From Eonycteris spelaea (taxonomy: Eukaryota > Chordata > Mammalia > Chiroptera > Pteropodidae): a DNA stretch of 64,000 bases. Of the stretch, positions 49,401 through 60,205 are shown piece after piece (position 1 is the first letter of the stretch; each line of letters opens with the position of its first letter). The notes under the pieces were generated by a model, which was not told the DNA's origin, did not search any database, and saw only the letters and a list, made by a program, of their open reading frames with translations. A program made the position numbers and the translations under genes. The stretch covers positions 2,976,001-3,040,000 of the forward strand of contig PUFA01000116.1 in the NCBI GenBank assembly GCA_003508835.1. The letters are read 5' to 3'.

Positions 49401-50335
49401 AAAAAATCTCTCTCTGATGGCAAAGTTATGAGGGTGGTCTTAGGACTGACACAGAAATCACAACTAGCAAAACGGACTTTACTGCTACTCACAAAACAGA
49501 TACATTTTTTTTTTTTTTTCCAAACCAGGTATGAATGCCGCCTACCTAAGCGCAAAACATTCCCACACCAGCTTCTTCATCCCGGACGTCCTGGTGAGAA
49601 CCACAGGCAACTGCGTGGATTCGAAAGCGCCACTGCCTGTTCAGCAACTCTCCTGGTTTACACATTCTCACCGGCATCTGCCAGGGACCTTCTGCACTCA
49701 GTCCGGCCCCTCAGCTTCCCCTGGCTCCACTTTTCCCCCACATACCCTCTGACCCTCTCCCCGCTCCCTTTGAGATGCCCCATGGCTCTGCTGTGGCCCT
49801 TCCTCACAGGAGGACGTGGATAAACCTTACGTTGTGAGGCTACAGGAGTGCTTTTGCAAGGTTTTGGATTAGAGTTTCACACATGCAAGGAAGTGAGAGA
49901 GAAGCGGGTTGAGAACAGGAGTTATTCTGGACACCTACAGATGCTTGCCACAAGGAACCAATAGTGTAAAGGTGCTAGGAGCAGATAAAAGATGGCAATC
50001 ATGCAAGGAGGAACAGAGAGGTTACTTGCTAGACAGCTTATTGTTATCAGAAAATGTTCTAGCAACTGAGGATTTAATGAAGTTCTCCACAAAAGCAGGA
50101 CATCCATCAAAGGATTAAGCTAGAGGCTTTCTATGTTCGAAGAGGCTTCCCGCCCACTGTTCACCTTCTCCCCTTCCAGGTCCGTGGTTGTTTGTGAAAT
50201 ACAGCTGAAGAAACCAGAGGCCCTCATTAGGCAAGCATGGCAATTCTGTCAGATACAACATCTTAATGTGTCATCTGCTGACATATGCTTGTTACATACA
50301 TATATCCAACTGTCTTCTTGACATCAGCTCAAACA
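46415..50335. other. Intron, mostly unassigned
   Basis: About 3.9 kb with no exon recognised. A (GAAT)n tract followed by (TG)n lies at 48206-48248, and a T-run at 49505-49520. GC-richer stretches at 47400-47660, 47890-48080 and 49560-49830 match nothing I can name. The longest frame of the window (49230-49823, 197 codons) crosses the T-run as poly-Phe and has no recognisable domain. Confidence 0.5.
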
Positions 50336-50339
50336 TCCA

Positions 50340-51269
50340 ATAGACATTTTAACTCATGTCCACCACTGAATTTGTGATTTCCTTCCTTAACCCCCAACCA
50401 GTCTCTATCACTAGCCTTTCCACCGGAATAGATGGTAACTCCTTCCAGCACCTTTACCAAATCACTTGGCTTTATCCTTATTTCCTCTTCCTCTCATGCC
50501 CTTCATCTAATCCATCGAGAAACCCTATTGATTCTATCTTCTAATTAGATTCACAGCCAACCACATCTCACGACTTCTTGTGCAAGCATCCTGGTCGTAG
50601 GCCGCCAGCATCTCTCATCTGGATTGCTATAACAGGCTCTCTGCTTCTACAGTTCCTTCCCCCACAGCCAGAGTTATCCTTTTAAAATGTAAGCCAGATC
50701 GTGTCCTTCCTGTACTCAGACACCTGCAAGGGCGCCCTAGTTCCCTCAGGACAAAAGCCAAATCCTTGCAGTAACCTCCAGGTCTCCAGGACCCATTTTC
50801 TAGGGCTGCTCCGGCCTCTCCTGCGACCCTGCTCCTTGTCCTTCCCAGTTTGCTTCCCTGGCCCCTTTCTGATCCTAGATCATGCCGGGCAGCCTCGCTG
50901 CACTGACTGCCATCTTTGCCTGCAATACCCTTTCCTCAAACTGGCAAATTCTATTACCGCTTTCAGGTCTTGAACTATTACTATCTTTTCAGTGAGCTTA
51001 ACTCTGACCAACCTATTTAAACTACAAGTCAACATCTCAATCTGTTAGAATGCCAGTTTTCCTTGATTTGCTCTATGCTAATCTTTTCTTCCATAGCATT
51101 TACTCCTTTTAACTTACTGTCAAATAACATCTGCCCTTCCTTCCCTTACCCCACACGTGAGCTTCCCAAGTACAATGATCTTTGTCTGTTTTGTTCAATG
51201 ATTCAGGCTAATGATTCATGCCTAGAACAGTGTCTGATGCCATCCATGCACTCAGAACATACTACTGAA
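50340..51269 (+). mobile_element. L2 LINE 3' portion, tail interrupted by a 5S SINE
   Basis: ATCTAATCCATCGAGAAACCC, CATCTCTCATCTGGATTGC with TATAACAGGCTCTCTGC, GCCAGAGTTATCCTTTTAAAA with TGTAAGCCAGATCGTGTCC, GGACAAAAGCCAAATCCTTG, and GTGAGCTTCCCAAGTACAATG with TGCCTAGAACAGTGTCTGATG are the L2 3' region in order. The terminus is split by the SINE at 51270; TATTGCTGAATGG just after the SINE duplicates part of the L2 tail as target site. Confidence 0.85.
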
Positions 51270-51501
51270 GTCTACGGCCATGACACCCAACAAGCCCAAT
51301 CCCATCTGATCTCGGAAGCTAAGCAGGGAGGGTCGGGCCTGATAAGTACTTGGATGGGAGACCATCTAGGAAGAGCAGGTGCTGTAGTGTAAAAAATAAA
51401 AAATAAGGGATTGTAAGCTGATAATATCCTTGCAATCTGTGGTCACCAAAGGGTTGCCTCACCTTAAAAAAAAAAAAAAAAGGAAAAGAAAAAAAAAGAA
51501 A
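51270..51501 (+). mobile_element. 5S rRNA-derived SINE (fruit-bat MEG type), copy 2, full-length head
   Basis: It starts exactly like 5S rRNA (GTCTACGGCCATGACACCC) and continues through ATCTGATCTCGGAAGCTAAG and GTACTTGGATGGGAGACC to GGTGCTGTAG. The A-rich linker, the 3' segment (GATTGTAAGCTGATAA ... TTGCAATCTGTGGTCACC) and the A-rich tail match copy 1. A 16-bp imperfect target-site duplication flanks it (51254-51269 and 51502-51517, three mismatches). About 4 nt are inserted after AAGCTAAGCAGGG, inside the internal control region, which changes the box A to box C spacing. It lies in the 3' tail of an L2 copy. Confidence 0.9.
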
Positions 51502-51806
51502 AGAAAATATTGCTGAATGGATAATTCTGTAGCTTGGCTCTTTCCTTGATCCAATGCTGTGTTCAGAAAACAAACCAGTAAACAGAACAAGCCACATGTA
51601 AATTCACACACCAAGACAGAAAAATAACTTCAAATCATAGAGTATTTCAGTAAGGTACACAGTAAAACTCCTTCACAACCATCTTCCCCAAACTATTTCC
51701 CTAAGCTCCACTCATCAAATCACTGCAGCTGCTCTTATTATCTCCAAATATTTCATAAAAAATCACGCCTGTGGTAGCTGTTCTATTTTTTACTCTATGT
51801 TCTCAT

Positions 51807-51828
51807 TTTTTTTTTTTTTTTTTTTTTC
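51807..51828. repeat. T-run
   Basis: About 22 consecutive T, without a recognisable SINE or LINE body attached on either side. Confidence 0.9.
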
Positions 51829-52004
51829 AAAAATAGCTTTCAAATCAATCAAGCTGAAATTTGAAAGGAGAAGAGTGAGAAAGAGCCAGTGTAGGCTAAC
51901 TTACGAAGAATTTAGGTGGTTTGGAAATAAAATTGTAGATACCGGCAGTTGTAAAGTTTCAGTTAGTGAGGGGGAGGAAACCAACCCAGAGACAAGCTGG
52001 AGAA

Positions 52005-52310
52005 GTGTCGAGAAAGCATAATCTGATGGGTCGCCGCTATATGAGGACAGGCTAAATCTGCTGGTACTTACACCTGGACAGACACAGATTAAAGGTGAAA
52101 TCACCACCGAGCTTCTCTGTGGTTTGAAGAAGGTGGATATAAGCCCTGTGTCATACTTAGCAAAAACACTTCACAGATAAAGATTCTGAATTGGGAACGT
52201 TTTAGATAAATAAAGGAATGTGCTATTTCACACATTGGTAATTGATGTACACAGGTCACTGGATTTAAAAAACAAGACAAGTAGGGAACAGATCCCACGG
52301 TATCTAGGAA
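52005..52310 (+). mobile_element. Possible CR1/L3-like LINE fragment
   Basis: TATGAGGACAGGCTAAATCTG, ACACCTGGACAGACACAGAT, TCTCTGTGGTTTGAAGAAGG and TGGATATAAGCCCTGTGTC follow the L3/CR1 order 'gaggagaggttaaaggaactgg ... cctggagaagagaagact ... gaagagggattagacttgttctgtg'. Very diverged. Confidence 0.4.
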
Positions 52311-52314
52311 ATGT

Positions 52315-54110
52315 GTGGAGGTGTGTCAGAGGCGAGTGCTTCACCACAGCTACTCACCCGGATTATCATCCTAGAAGGTAAGAAAGATATTCTCTGTTCT
52401 GCCAGCTACTGGACACATGGCAATATGGACAGTGTGAATGACTCATTTTGGCAAAAGAATATTTTGTATATTCCTATATCTGCCCCCAATTAAAATTCGC
52501 ATTCCCTATTCTGCATCTTCTCTCCTGCTGTTCTCCTTACCAGGAGTGCCAGCTTCATTTACCAAAATCTCACTCATTCTTTTGATGCCAATTGAACTCC
52601 TTTTCCCTTGGGAGTAAAGTATTAAAATCTCAAAATCTCACCCATACTTCTTCAGTAGCAAACAATTGGAATATAATGCCCAGGAAACAAGCTGTTTCAA
52701 GTGAAACATCAAAATCACCATAAAAATCTAGCCTGTTTACAAAAGCTGAATGAATTAACTTGGGTATTAGTGACAGAAATTATTGCATCATTAAAGCTAC
52801 TGGCATGGAAAATGGACAAGGTACTAAAATATCTCCATATGTTGTATAACTATTCCTAAGAAGAAAAATCGTCCTGTATGGAAAAGTTATTAAAATTTAT
52901 AGATAAACATTTAGTATCAGACCATATGATCTTAAAATATTCATCTCAGTTTTTCCGATTATTGTTATCATTTATTTTAGGCAGAAATAATAGCTATTAC
53001 ACTATTGATGGTTCAAAGTATACAGTGCATTTCTATTGCAATTGTTCATTATTCTGTTTAAATATAAACTCTTTAGGCTATCTGAATGAGAATTTGCATA
53101 TATGTAATAGAAATAAGAACTAATCTATGTAATCAAGTTTTATAAACATATTGAGGCTTAAAAAGTTACACACTCTAGAACTCTCATAAACTGTTATTTA
53201 CCATTCAAATACTATTTTATTAAGATTATATGGAACAAACTTACTTCATTATATGTCTTTGCATAACTTCCCCAAGGATCTCCTCTTAAATTAAATAAAA
53301 TTATTAGGGACTTAAGGTCTATACTTTGTTGGGGGGCAGACTGAGACTTACAGAATTTTAATCTTCTAACATATAAAATTAATAAAGTTATTTTTCAGAA
53401 TAAGATAGCCCTATCATAAAATATTTGAAAATAGTTTTTAAAATCACCTAAATTCACCAGGTTAAATTCAACTCATACTTAGATATAGCTTGTTTATGGG
53501 CAAAAATCTGAAAATGAAATTTTGTCATGCTGGAATAAATGACACTTTGTAGAAATATTTTAAGGTAGTGTATGTAATACTGTCATGACATTTCATATAG
53601 AAGTTGTACCCTTCCAATGTATGAAAGGCCAACTCGGTTTTTATAAAAAGCTCCTCCTCAGATTTGCAAAAACTAATAAAGACTAGATTTCACAATAATT
53701 TAGTATGTGTATTTTGTGCAGACTCAAATACATTAAATATTCTGCGTTAGTAAATCCCTATAAAAATGCCTGTCAACATTTTTTAATGTTTCTTTTTCTC
53801 CAGCAGGAAGCTTTAGAGGGGACAATATGCTGAGCATGAGTCATGGCCAAGACAAGGAGAGAAGGGACATCTCTGCTTGTGGGAATAGAAAGCAAAGCTA
53901 AAAATACACTGAGTTCCTTTACAACTCAGCTGTTGCTTACAAAACCACCTGCACAAGGTTCACATTCACTGAGGCCGATGGACTAAGGAGATATCGCAGA
54001 TTGTTCTATTAGATGTATCCACGTCATGATGAAAACATCATTGCTAATATCACAAATACACTACTAGAGGCATGACAGAGGGTTTCTCCTGCCTGTCCTG
54101 TCCCCTTATA
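52315..54110. other. CNTNAP2: AT-rich intron flanking the exon (downstream side)
   Basis: About 1.8 kb, strongly AT-rich, nothing recognised. The region just downstream of the donor contains no obvious second donor or pseudo-exon. Confidence 0.55.
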
Positions 54111-54112
54111 AG

Positions 54113-54155
54113 GGGTGTGTGTGTGTGTGTGCGTGGGCGTGTGCGTGTGCGTGTT
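54113..54155. repeat. (TG)n with CG interruptions, about 70 bp from the exon
   Basis: Ten or so TG units, then GCGTGGGCGTGTGCGTGTGCG. Relative to the transcript it is a CA-rich run in the intron shortly after the donor. Intronic CA repeats near a donor can bind hnRNP L; whether this one matters is unknown. Confidence 0.9.
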
Positions 54156-54216
54156 TTGCTTGTCTCATAACAACATGAATTTGGAAAGTGAGGACAATTT
54201 AAGTTAGGATGAAAAG

Positions 54217-54228
54217 ACCGTTTACCTG
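54217..54228 (-). other. CNTNAP2: Splice donor of the CNTNAP2 exon
   Basis: On the minus strand the exon ends GACAG and the intron begins GTAAAC at 54225. CAG/GTAAA is close to the consensus U1 site. The reading frame is open up to this point, and the exon is 172 nt (1 modulo 3), so skipping it would shift the frame. Confidence 0.9.
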
Positions 54229-54397
54229 TCTATGATGGCGCACATGTCAATGCTGACGTTCGCGAAGCTTCCCGGCCTCCTTTGTGCCACCTCATATAAA
54301 TTCACAAGCTGATCATCCACTTGAACGAGCTGCATGCACCCTTGGAATGAAGGTTGAAGGACAGAGTGACTTGAGTTACTCATCTGGTTCAGAAAAC
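54226..54397 (-). CDS. CNTNAP2: Internal exon of contactin-associated protein-like 2 (Caspr2), end of laminin G-like domain 2
   Basis: Caspr2 is a neurexin-family, single-pass axonal adhesion protein. It pairs with contactin-2 and clusters Kv1 potassium channels at juxtaparanodes. Seen: on the minus strand a 172-nt open segment lies between a consensus acceptor and donor. It begins with the last two bases of a codon (probably Gly), gives 56 full codons and ends with two bases (AG) of an Arg or Ser codon. Recognisable strings are [37 protein letters not shown] and MCAIID. The two cysteines fit the conserved disulfide pair closing a laminin G domain, and the next exon should start the first EGF-like domain. 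Two N-glycosylation sequons (NSS, NVS) are kept. From memory, human CNTNAP2 differs at three of the 56 residues; paralogues CNTNAP4 and CNTNAP5 read quite differently here. In human numbering this is about residues 500-556. No stop or frameshift is present. Neighbouring exons lie outside the window. Confidence 0.95.
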
Positions 54398-54425
54398 CTG
54401 TGAGAGAGAAATGGGAGTGTTAAAA
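54398..54425 (-). other. CNTNAP2: Splice acceptor, polypyrimidine tract and likely branch point of the CNTNAP2 exon
   Basis: Read on the minus strand, the exon is preceded by a pyrimidine-rich run ending TTTCTCTCTCACAG, a strong 3' splice site. A TTTTAAC motif places a branch-point adenosine at about -23 (position 54420), a normal distance. The AG is the first AG downstream of that adenosine, which fixes the exon start at 54397. Confidence 0.9.
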
Positions 54426-54429
54426 TCTG

Positions 54430-56120
54430 TGTACAGCATGCTTCGCTGGACTTCCTCTGGGTATGTTCTCTGCCCACAGCCATCGTATCCAACCACTGCT
54501 TCACTGAGCCTTGCAGATGGGTGTTCAGTGCAGAAAAATGAAGTCTTGTGAATTCTTTCAGGGAAAGAAGGAAGGGTTGCACCTAGACGAATGTTTGTCT
54601 CTGGGGTCTAGCATCCCTCATATTTTCTCTCTTGGCATCTTCTTTCTCCTTCTGTCACGTTTCTCTGTCCCTCTGTTGTCAAAGGCTTACTGCTATACTT
54701 CCACATCTGACTGTCTTCAAAATTTCAATATTACATCTATTTTCTTAATTCCCTAGAAGCCTGTTATTTAGATATCAAGAAGCTAAACTTACTATCATCA
54801 GTTAAGGTAAATCTCTTTCATGGATTAATGTCTAACTTAATCCAAATTGTTATTTACATTACAAATGTTTTCTCAATTGATAAAATCCAAAGAAATATTA
54901 CAAAGAGCTACATTTAGACATAAAGGTCAGACACCCTGTTTGAATATCTATTATATACATGGTACCTAATATAGTATAGGAGCCTAAATGATAAGAAATG
55001 AAACTAAAAGAGAATAAACAATGAGACCAAATAATAAAGTAAATACTAGTGGTTCTCTACTAGGGAATAGCACATAAATATACCACGTTTGAAATCAGAC
55101 ATTAAAGTTTTTATTGCAAAAGAACTTTAAAACAGCACCACCAATTACTATTATGTATTTTCAATAAAAATGCATATTATTATGCACAGAAAACTTGCAG
55201 GCCATAGATAAGTTTTCACAATTCCATTAAGCACCTCTGAAAGTCCTCAAAGCATCTACTTTTCATATAGTTTCCCACACCACCAGAGCAAATTTAAACT
55301 ATACTAATTTGATTTAAAATATGGTTATTCACACATTTTCATTTGATTTATCTACAGCAAAAATAATTTATACAGAATAGACTGAGATCAAGATGTGCCA
55401 TTAATTTGAGTAAAAGTAAATTTTCAATAAAAAATGTTTTTTTGTAGTCTAAGGCAATAGAAACCTCCTTCCCTCCTTATTAATGGTTTATAATAAGCCT
55501 AATAATTATCATTTGAACCCTCTTTAAGGGTTAAACACAGAGGTGTAGTATATCTTTTTCCAACAACAGGATACTATGTAAAAATAGAATTATACTTAAT
55601 TTCTTGACTTAGACTTAATATAAGAATTTCAATGTCAAACATATAGCTCATCTATATATTTTTTTTCTGCCACATTTTTTTTTCACTTGCATTGACTTAG
55701 TTTCCTCAGAGATTGCTTATCTTAGATAAGTCATCTATTTAATTATATGCATACATATGATTTTCAATCTGTTTAATCAAGATAATAGTGAATGGAGTTA
55801 ATGTCTAAATTTAGCAGAGAGCAAACATGCAGCTGTAACTTTAATGACTATTCTTAACAAGATAATCATTTGGTTCTGTTTTCTGAATACTTGGGAGTCT
55901 CTAAATATCCATACTAGCTTTGAAATATGGCAAAATGAGTAGATCTATTTGTGAGAGCAAGACCTTCTCTGAAGCAAGTCAGCTGTATAACAAATAGATC
56001 ACTGTGGATTGGGTATAATTAAGTTCATAAAACAAGGCTTCATCAGTCACTCTTTACAATGTTCTGTTTGGACCTAATGGATTTTGGGAGTTTGAAATTG
56101 TCAAATCCTTTCATTTTTCT
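54430..56120. other. CNTNAP2: AT-rich intron upstream of the exon
   Basis: About 1.7 kb with no repeat or exon recognised. Confidence 0.55.
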
Positions 56121-56254
56121 AAATGAGACACATTCTAGGGGAAGATAATTATAGAACAAAGTACTTTGTATCCACTACAATTTTAGTTCTTTTCTCCTCT
56201 CCTTGCATTATCTTTAAGATTTCCAGGAGGGATTCCATTTACTCATACTCGTTT

Positions 56255-56482
56255 GTAGTCCCCCGCCACACGGAATTAGGTCAGAAGAAAACTGCAGAAG
56301 TGGTGGCAGGGTGTGACTTTTGAAGCTAGTTTTCAACAAGGTCTCTGAGGTTACTAACTCTGAAAAGTCAGCCATCATGCCTTGAGCAGTCTTGCAGAGA
56401 GGCCCCTGAGAGATAACAAGCTGTGGTTTTAAACCATTAAATTTTGGAGAGGTTTGTGATGCAATAATAACTAACTAATAAT
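56255..56482 (+). mobile_element. MLT1-class LTR, diverged 3' part
   Basis: CTGCAGAAGTGGTGGCAGGG with TGTGACTTTTGAAGC, AGCCATCATGCCTTGAGC, GGTTTTAAACCATTAAATTTTGG and the end TTTGTGATGCAATAATAACTAACTAATA match the MLT1 signature 'ggcagaagtgatggtatgtgacttc ... gttttaagccgctaagttttggggtaatttgttacgcagcaatagataactaatac'. Confidence 0.7.
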
Positions 56483-56489
56483 AAAGTTG

Positions 56490-57800
56490 GTAATGGGAGA
56501 AAATTGTAACAAAAATCTAAAAACATGGTAGTGACTTAGGGACTGGGTTGTCCAAGTCAGTTGGACAGGCCTTGAAAGGACTGTTAGCAGAAGCCGAACA
56601 GCTCTGGAAGAGGTTTCAATGTTGTCAGTAATGGCTCAAAGACAGGTGAGGGAAAAATGTTTTTGGAAATGAGATAAAACTGGATTCTGCCCATACTTCA
56701 GTAGAAAGTTTAGTGACACTGTGAAAATATGAAAGGAAAAAGTTGTACTTAATGAATTGTATCATTGAGCTAAGGACATTTTCGGGCAGAAAAGTCTGAC
56801 ATCTTTTTCCATTTATAATTAAAACAGAAAAAGAGGAGAGAAGAGCTAAAGAAAAACTGTTAAATATGAAGAAGCCAGGACTTGATGAATTTGAAAATAA
56901 AATGTTTTCTCAATTTCTGTTTCTCCAGATGGTGAACAGTACAAAAGTTAAGAAATCACTTCCAAAGATCAACTACCAGTAAAACATAATCTAAAGATGA
57001 CAATGAGGTGTGACTGTAAAATCCATGTTAAGACTGCCAAAATATATTAGGTGGTGTCTTGGAGAACCAATTAGTCAGAGAAAAATACGGTATGCAGTGT
57101 GCTGGTGTATCTTACAGATCCTCTGAGTAATACAATAGGGTTCTAATCATCTTCAGGGCATTTTCCCCCTAGTCTGCCAGCAGAAGCCCAAAGGGGAAAA
57201 TGTTTAATGGAGTAAACCTGAATGACGTTCATAGGAAGCGCACAGATTTTTATTAGTGATAACACGGCTTGGACTAAAAGGGACACAGATGGTACAAAGT
57301 GAAAATAGGTTTTCAGACCCTGAATTTCTACAGGCGGGAAACTGACAGCGGTAAACACAGGCTACTTTTTATTTAAAAAAGCAAGTATGAATCAGACTGG
57401 TAGAACTGAGAACCTATAGGGCACAGCTGAGGGCCATGGGGAACCATTTCTAGGAAACAGCAGCAGGACTGAGCTCTGATCAAGGAATTATCAGCATGTA
57501 CCTGACTGGATTTTAGAAGCAGTTACTCCTGTATAACTCTTACTTTTCCCCCTTTGTGCGGGTGGCACAGAACTTGTTCACAGGTCTTTAAATGAGCAGC
57601 TAGTTATATTTTAGTAACTGTACCTAACCAGCTTCATTTGCATATGAACTTGACTTAGATGATGAGTTACTAGATTTTGAGATCCTTAAGGGGATGATAC
57701 TTTGAAGGGCTTTTGGAGGAGGGAAGTGTAATTTTCCTGTGGAGGAGACATGAATCTGTGTGTCCCAGAGGGTAAACCCTGGTAAACATCTTCCAAAAGA
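56490..57800. other. Intron, nothing recognised
   Basis: About 1.3 kb between two MLT1-class LTRs that are both on the plus strand. I see no retroviral frame in it, so it is not demonstrably a proviral interior. Confidence 0.5.
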
Positions 57801-57804
57801 GCCA

Positions 57805-58298
57805 TAAATCTTTACCTCTACTATTCATACCTTTGTGTAGTTCCCTCTCACACGAATCAGTGCTGACCTATGCGACAAATAAAACATGGCAGAAGCGACA
57901 GCATATATGTGACTTCCAGAGCTTAGTAATAAAGGACATTAGAGGCTCCCCCGTGGTCTCTTGGACACTTGCTCTGGGGAAGCCAGCCCGTGTGCCATGA
58001 GGAGATTCCAGGAGTCCAGTGGGAAGGCACCCATGTGGAGAGGAACTAAGACCTACTACTAATAGTTAGCAGCAATTTGCTGCCAATGTGACCAAGCCAT
58101 CTTGAAGAGTGGCCTCCAATCCCACCCAGTCAAGCCTTCAGATGACTGAGGCCCCAAGAAACACACCATTGAAGTCTCACAAGAAACTTCAAGCCAGAAC
58201 ATCTCAACCAAGTCGCTCCTGAATTACTGACCCATAGAAAAAGAAGAGAGCCAGCAAGTTTTGAGGTAGTTTTATGTAGCAACAGATGACTAATTCAG
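57805..58298 (+). mobile_element. MLT1C/D-type LTR (ERVL-MaLR)
   Basis: ACATGGCAGAAGCGACAGC, ATGTGACTTCCAGAGCTTAG, CTTGCTCTGGGGAAGCCAGCC, GTGTGCCATGAGGAG, CCCATGTGGAGAGGAACTAAG, CAAGCCATCTTGAAGAGTGG, AGTCAAGCCTTCAGATGACTG, AGCCAGAACATCTCAACC, GAATTACTGACCCATAGAAA and GTAGCAACAGATGACTAAT cover the LTR nearly end to end. Confidence 0.9.
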
Positions 58299-58299
58299 A

Positions 58300-60100
58300 T
58301 TATTACTAACAATCCCTGCCTTCACTTTCTCAAATAGTTTTTAAAAATTAGAAACCAATTAACAAAAAATTACCCTGCAAAACAGAGACTGGTAGAATGT
58401 TGGCCATTCCCTAGGAGGTACCAGTGGGTTAAAGATATTAGGCCTCTGATGTTGAAATTCCTGGTGCTCTCACTCCTTTCGAAATGAACAACACATTTTC
58501 TGTATTGCTCCCTTAATGTACAAATATAATACCACTAAAAAGCTAGTGTATTAGCGCCTGTGATGCTCTTAGTGACTACCCTAAAGCTCAGGAATTAACC
58601 TACTTAGTAGATTAATAGCAAGATTGTTTAGAGATATAAACTTGCAGCTGGGATTTTGAGGGTCAGAAATAAATAGATATAAAATGGATAGAAAGTTAAA
58701 ATTAAAAATTTCCAATTTAGTAGAAAAATTATATTGAATAAAGAGGTAAATTTTTGTTTGTTTTGGCTTAGAGCTTTAAATTTATTATATCTATGAATTT
58801 GGAACAAAAAAGGCAGTATTGATACATGGGTTGTTGTTACAAGGTTCTACAGTCTCACAACATGTTATTACAACACTCACAGTGAATTTTAATCTCGTCA
58901 GTCTCGATAGCATCACACTATCAGTAAACCGGGAAACCGTCTTCCCTCTTCACAGCATCGCCATAGCTATGTTACCTAATGGGCATGTTTGAGATTTTCA
59001 TTACAAGACTCAGCGTATAAAAACTTCATAGATGATTTGAAGTCCACTCAGTTATTTTATTATTCTTGCCGACAAAAGAAACACATGCAATTTCAAGGTT
59101 TTAAAATTTTAATACATCAGAAATACATCACTGAAAAACATGCTGATATTTCTTGTGACATTAAAATGCCAATCTATATTGTTGCAAGTTATAATGTTAA
59201 CCTGGTAGGGACAGAAAAAGCAAACCATAGGCAAAGGGGTTGAAATTCTTACATGTCTAAAATCACGTGCACATAAGATGTCTATTGATACCTATTTTAA
59301 AGTTGGGGAGAGGCTGGAGGAATGCTGTAAGGAGGCTACAAACCACTTAGTGTCTTCCTTTCAATACAATCTTGGAAGACTGTGAAAAATGTTACTAATC
59401 TCCACTGTTTACCCAAACTCCCTTAGTAACATGCCTGTATGACTATTTGGGTCTAAGCAAGTCGAGTGTGAGAAAGTGAGCCCAGTGGTGGCTGGCACCG
59501 CCCCTCCGCAGTGACACCAGCCGCGCAGCACACCCAGCCAGCGTGGCCATGAGATCACCCACAATACAGGCTGACTGCGCAAGTAAATAAATATACAGAG
59601 GGTAGCGGAACCAGATTCGCACTGTCTGGAAGTAGGGTACAAATGCGAAATGGAAAATCCTGAATGGATTCTGTGGGTTTGGACTGGAAATTTAACCTAT
59701 CAGTGTGCACTTATAGTTTTCAACATATTTAGACAGACGTAGAAATAATGGATCTGGAATCGTGTGTGTTTATAACATACAGATGGTTTCTACCATGTAC
59801 TGAAGAGAGCCTGGGAGCAGGGTTACTCCCATAAGCAATCTGTATCTCTACAGTTCAGATCTTACTTTCTCTTCTGAATAAAACCAGGATTCCTTGGAGA
59901 AATGGCTGATCATAGAGCTGGGCTAGAGAAAGCACAGTATGAGCCTGAGACATTTTGCTGAACCGCAAAGTAAAGGAGTGTTCCAAGAACAATGGAGTCA
60001 TGTCAGAATGACATAGAGCCAGCCTGAAATGAGCTTCTACTGCTGAAATCGAAACAGTCTGAGTATAAAATAATTTGAACATAAAAGGATATTTTGAGAT
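58300..60100. other. Intron, nothing recognised
   Basis: About 1.8 kb. AT-rich up to 59400, then a GC-richer 180-bp stretch (59460-59600) with several CpGs that I cannot assign. Confidence 0.5.
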
Positions 60101-60105
60101 CAAAA

Positions 60106-60205
60106 GAAGGAAGGAAGGAAACAAGGTAGGAGGAAGAAAGGAAAGAAGAAAGCGAGTGAGTTAGAAAGAAAAGGAAAGAAGAAAGAAAAGGTGAGAGAAA
60201 AAGAA
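60106..60205. repeat. GA-rich low-complexity tract
   Basis: GGAAGGAAGGAAAC followed by mixed GAAA, AAGG and GAGAAA units over about 100 bp. Degenerate purine microsatellite. Confidence 0.88.

Larger units (their letters stand above)
1..54225 (-). other. CNTNAP2: Intron of CNTNAP2 downstream of the exon (incomplete)
   Basis: The exon donor faces this side and no further CNTNAP2 exon is recognisable, so the intron is at least 54.2 kb and runs past position 1. The next exon should encode the EGF-like domain that begins just after the IID motif; I looked for it on the minus strand and did not see it. Contents are interspersed repeats, microsatellites and AT-rich unassigned sequence, itemised in separate entries. 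Confidence 0.85.

Noticed and set aside
49230..49823. Longest open frame in the window (197 codons, plus strand)
   Set aside because: It runs through a T-run as poly-Phe, overlaps a frame on the opposite strand, has no recognisable domain or signal sequence, and sits in an intron with no supporting splice sites.
54226..54397. Exon of CNTNAP4 or CNTNAP5 instead of CNTNAP2
   Set aside because: The strings [16 protein letters not shown] and [16 protein letters not shown] are those of CNTNAP2; the paralogues have different residues across this stretch as I recall them.
56255..58298. A MaLR provirus with two LTRs and an interior
   Set aside because: The two LTRs differ in subtype and divergence, and the 1.3 kb between them shows no gag or other retroviral frame, so two separate insertions are simpler.
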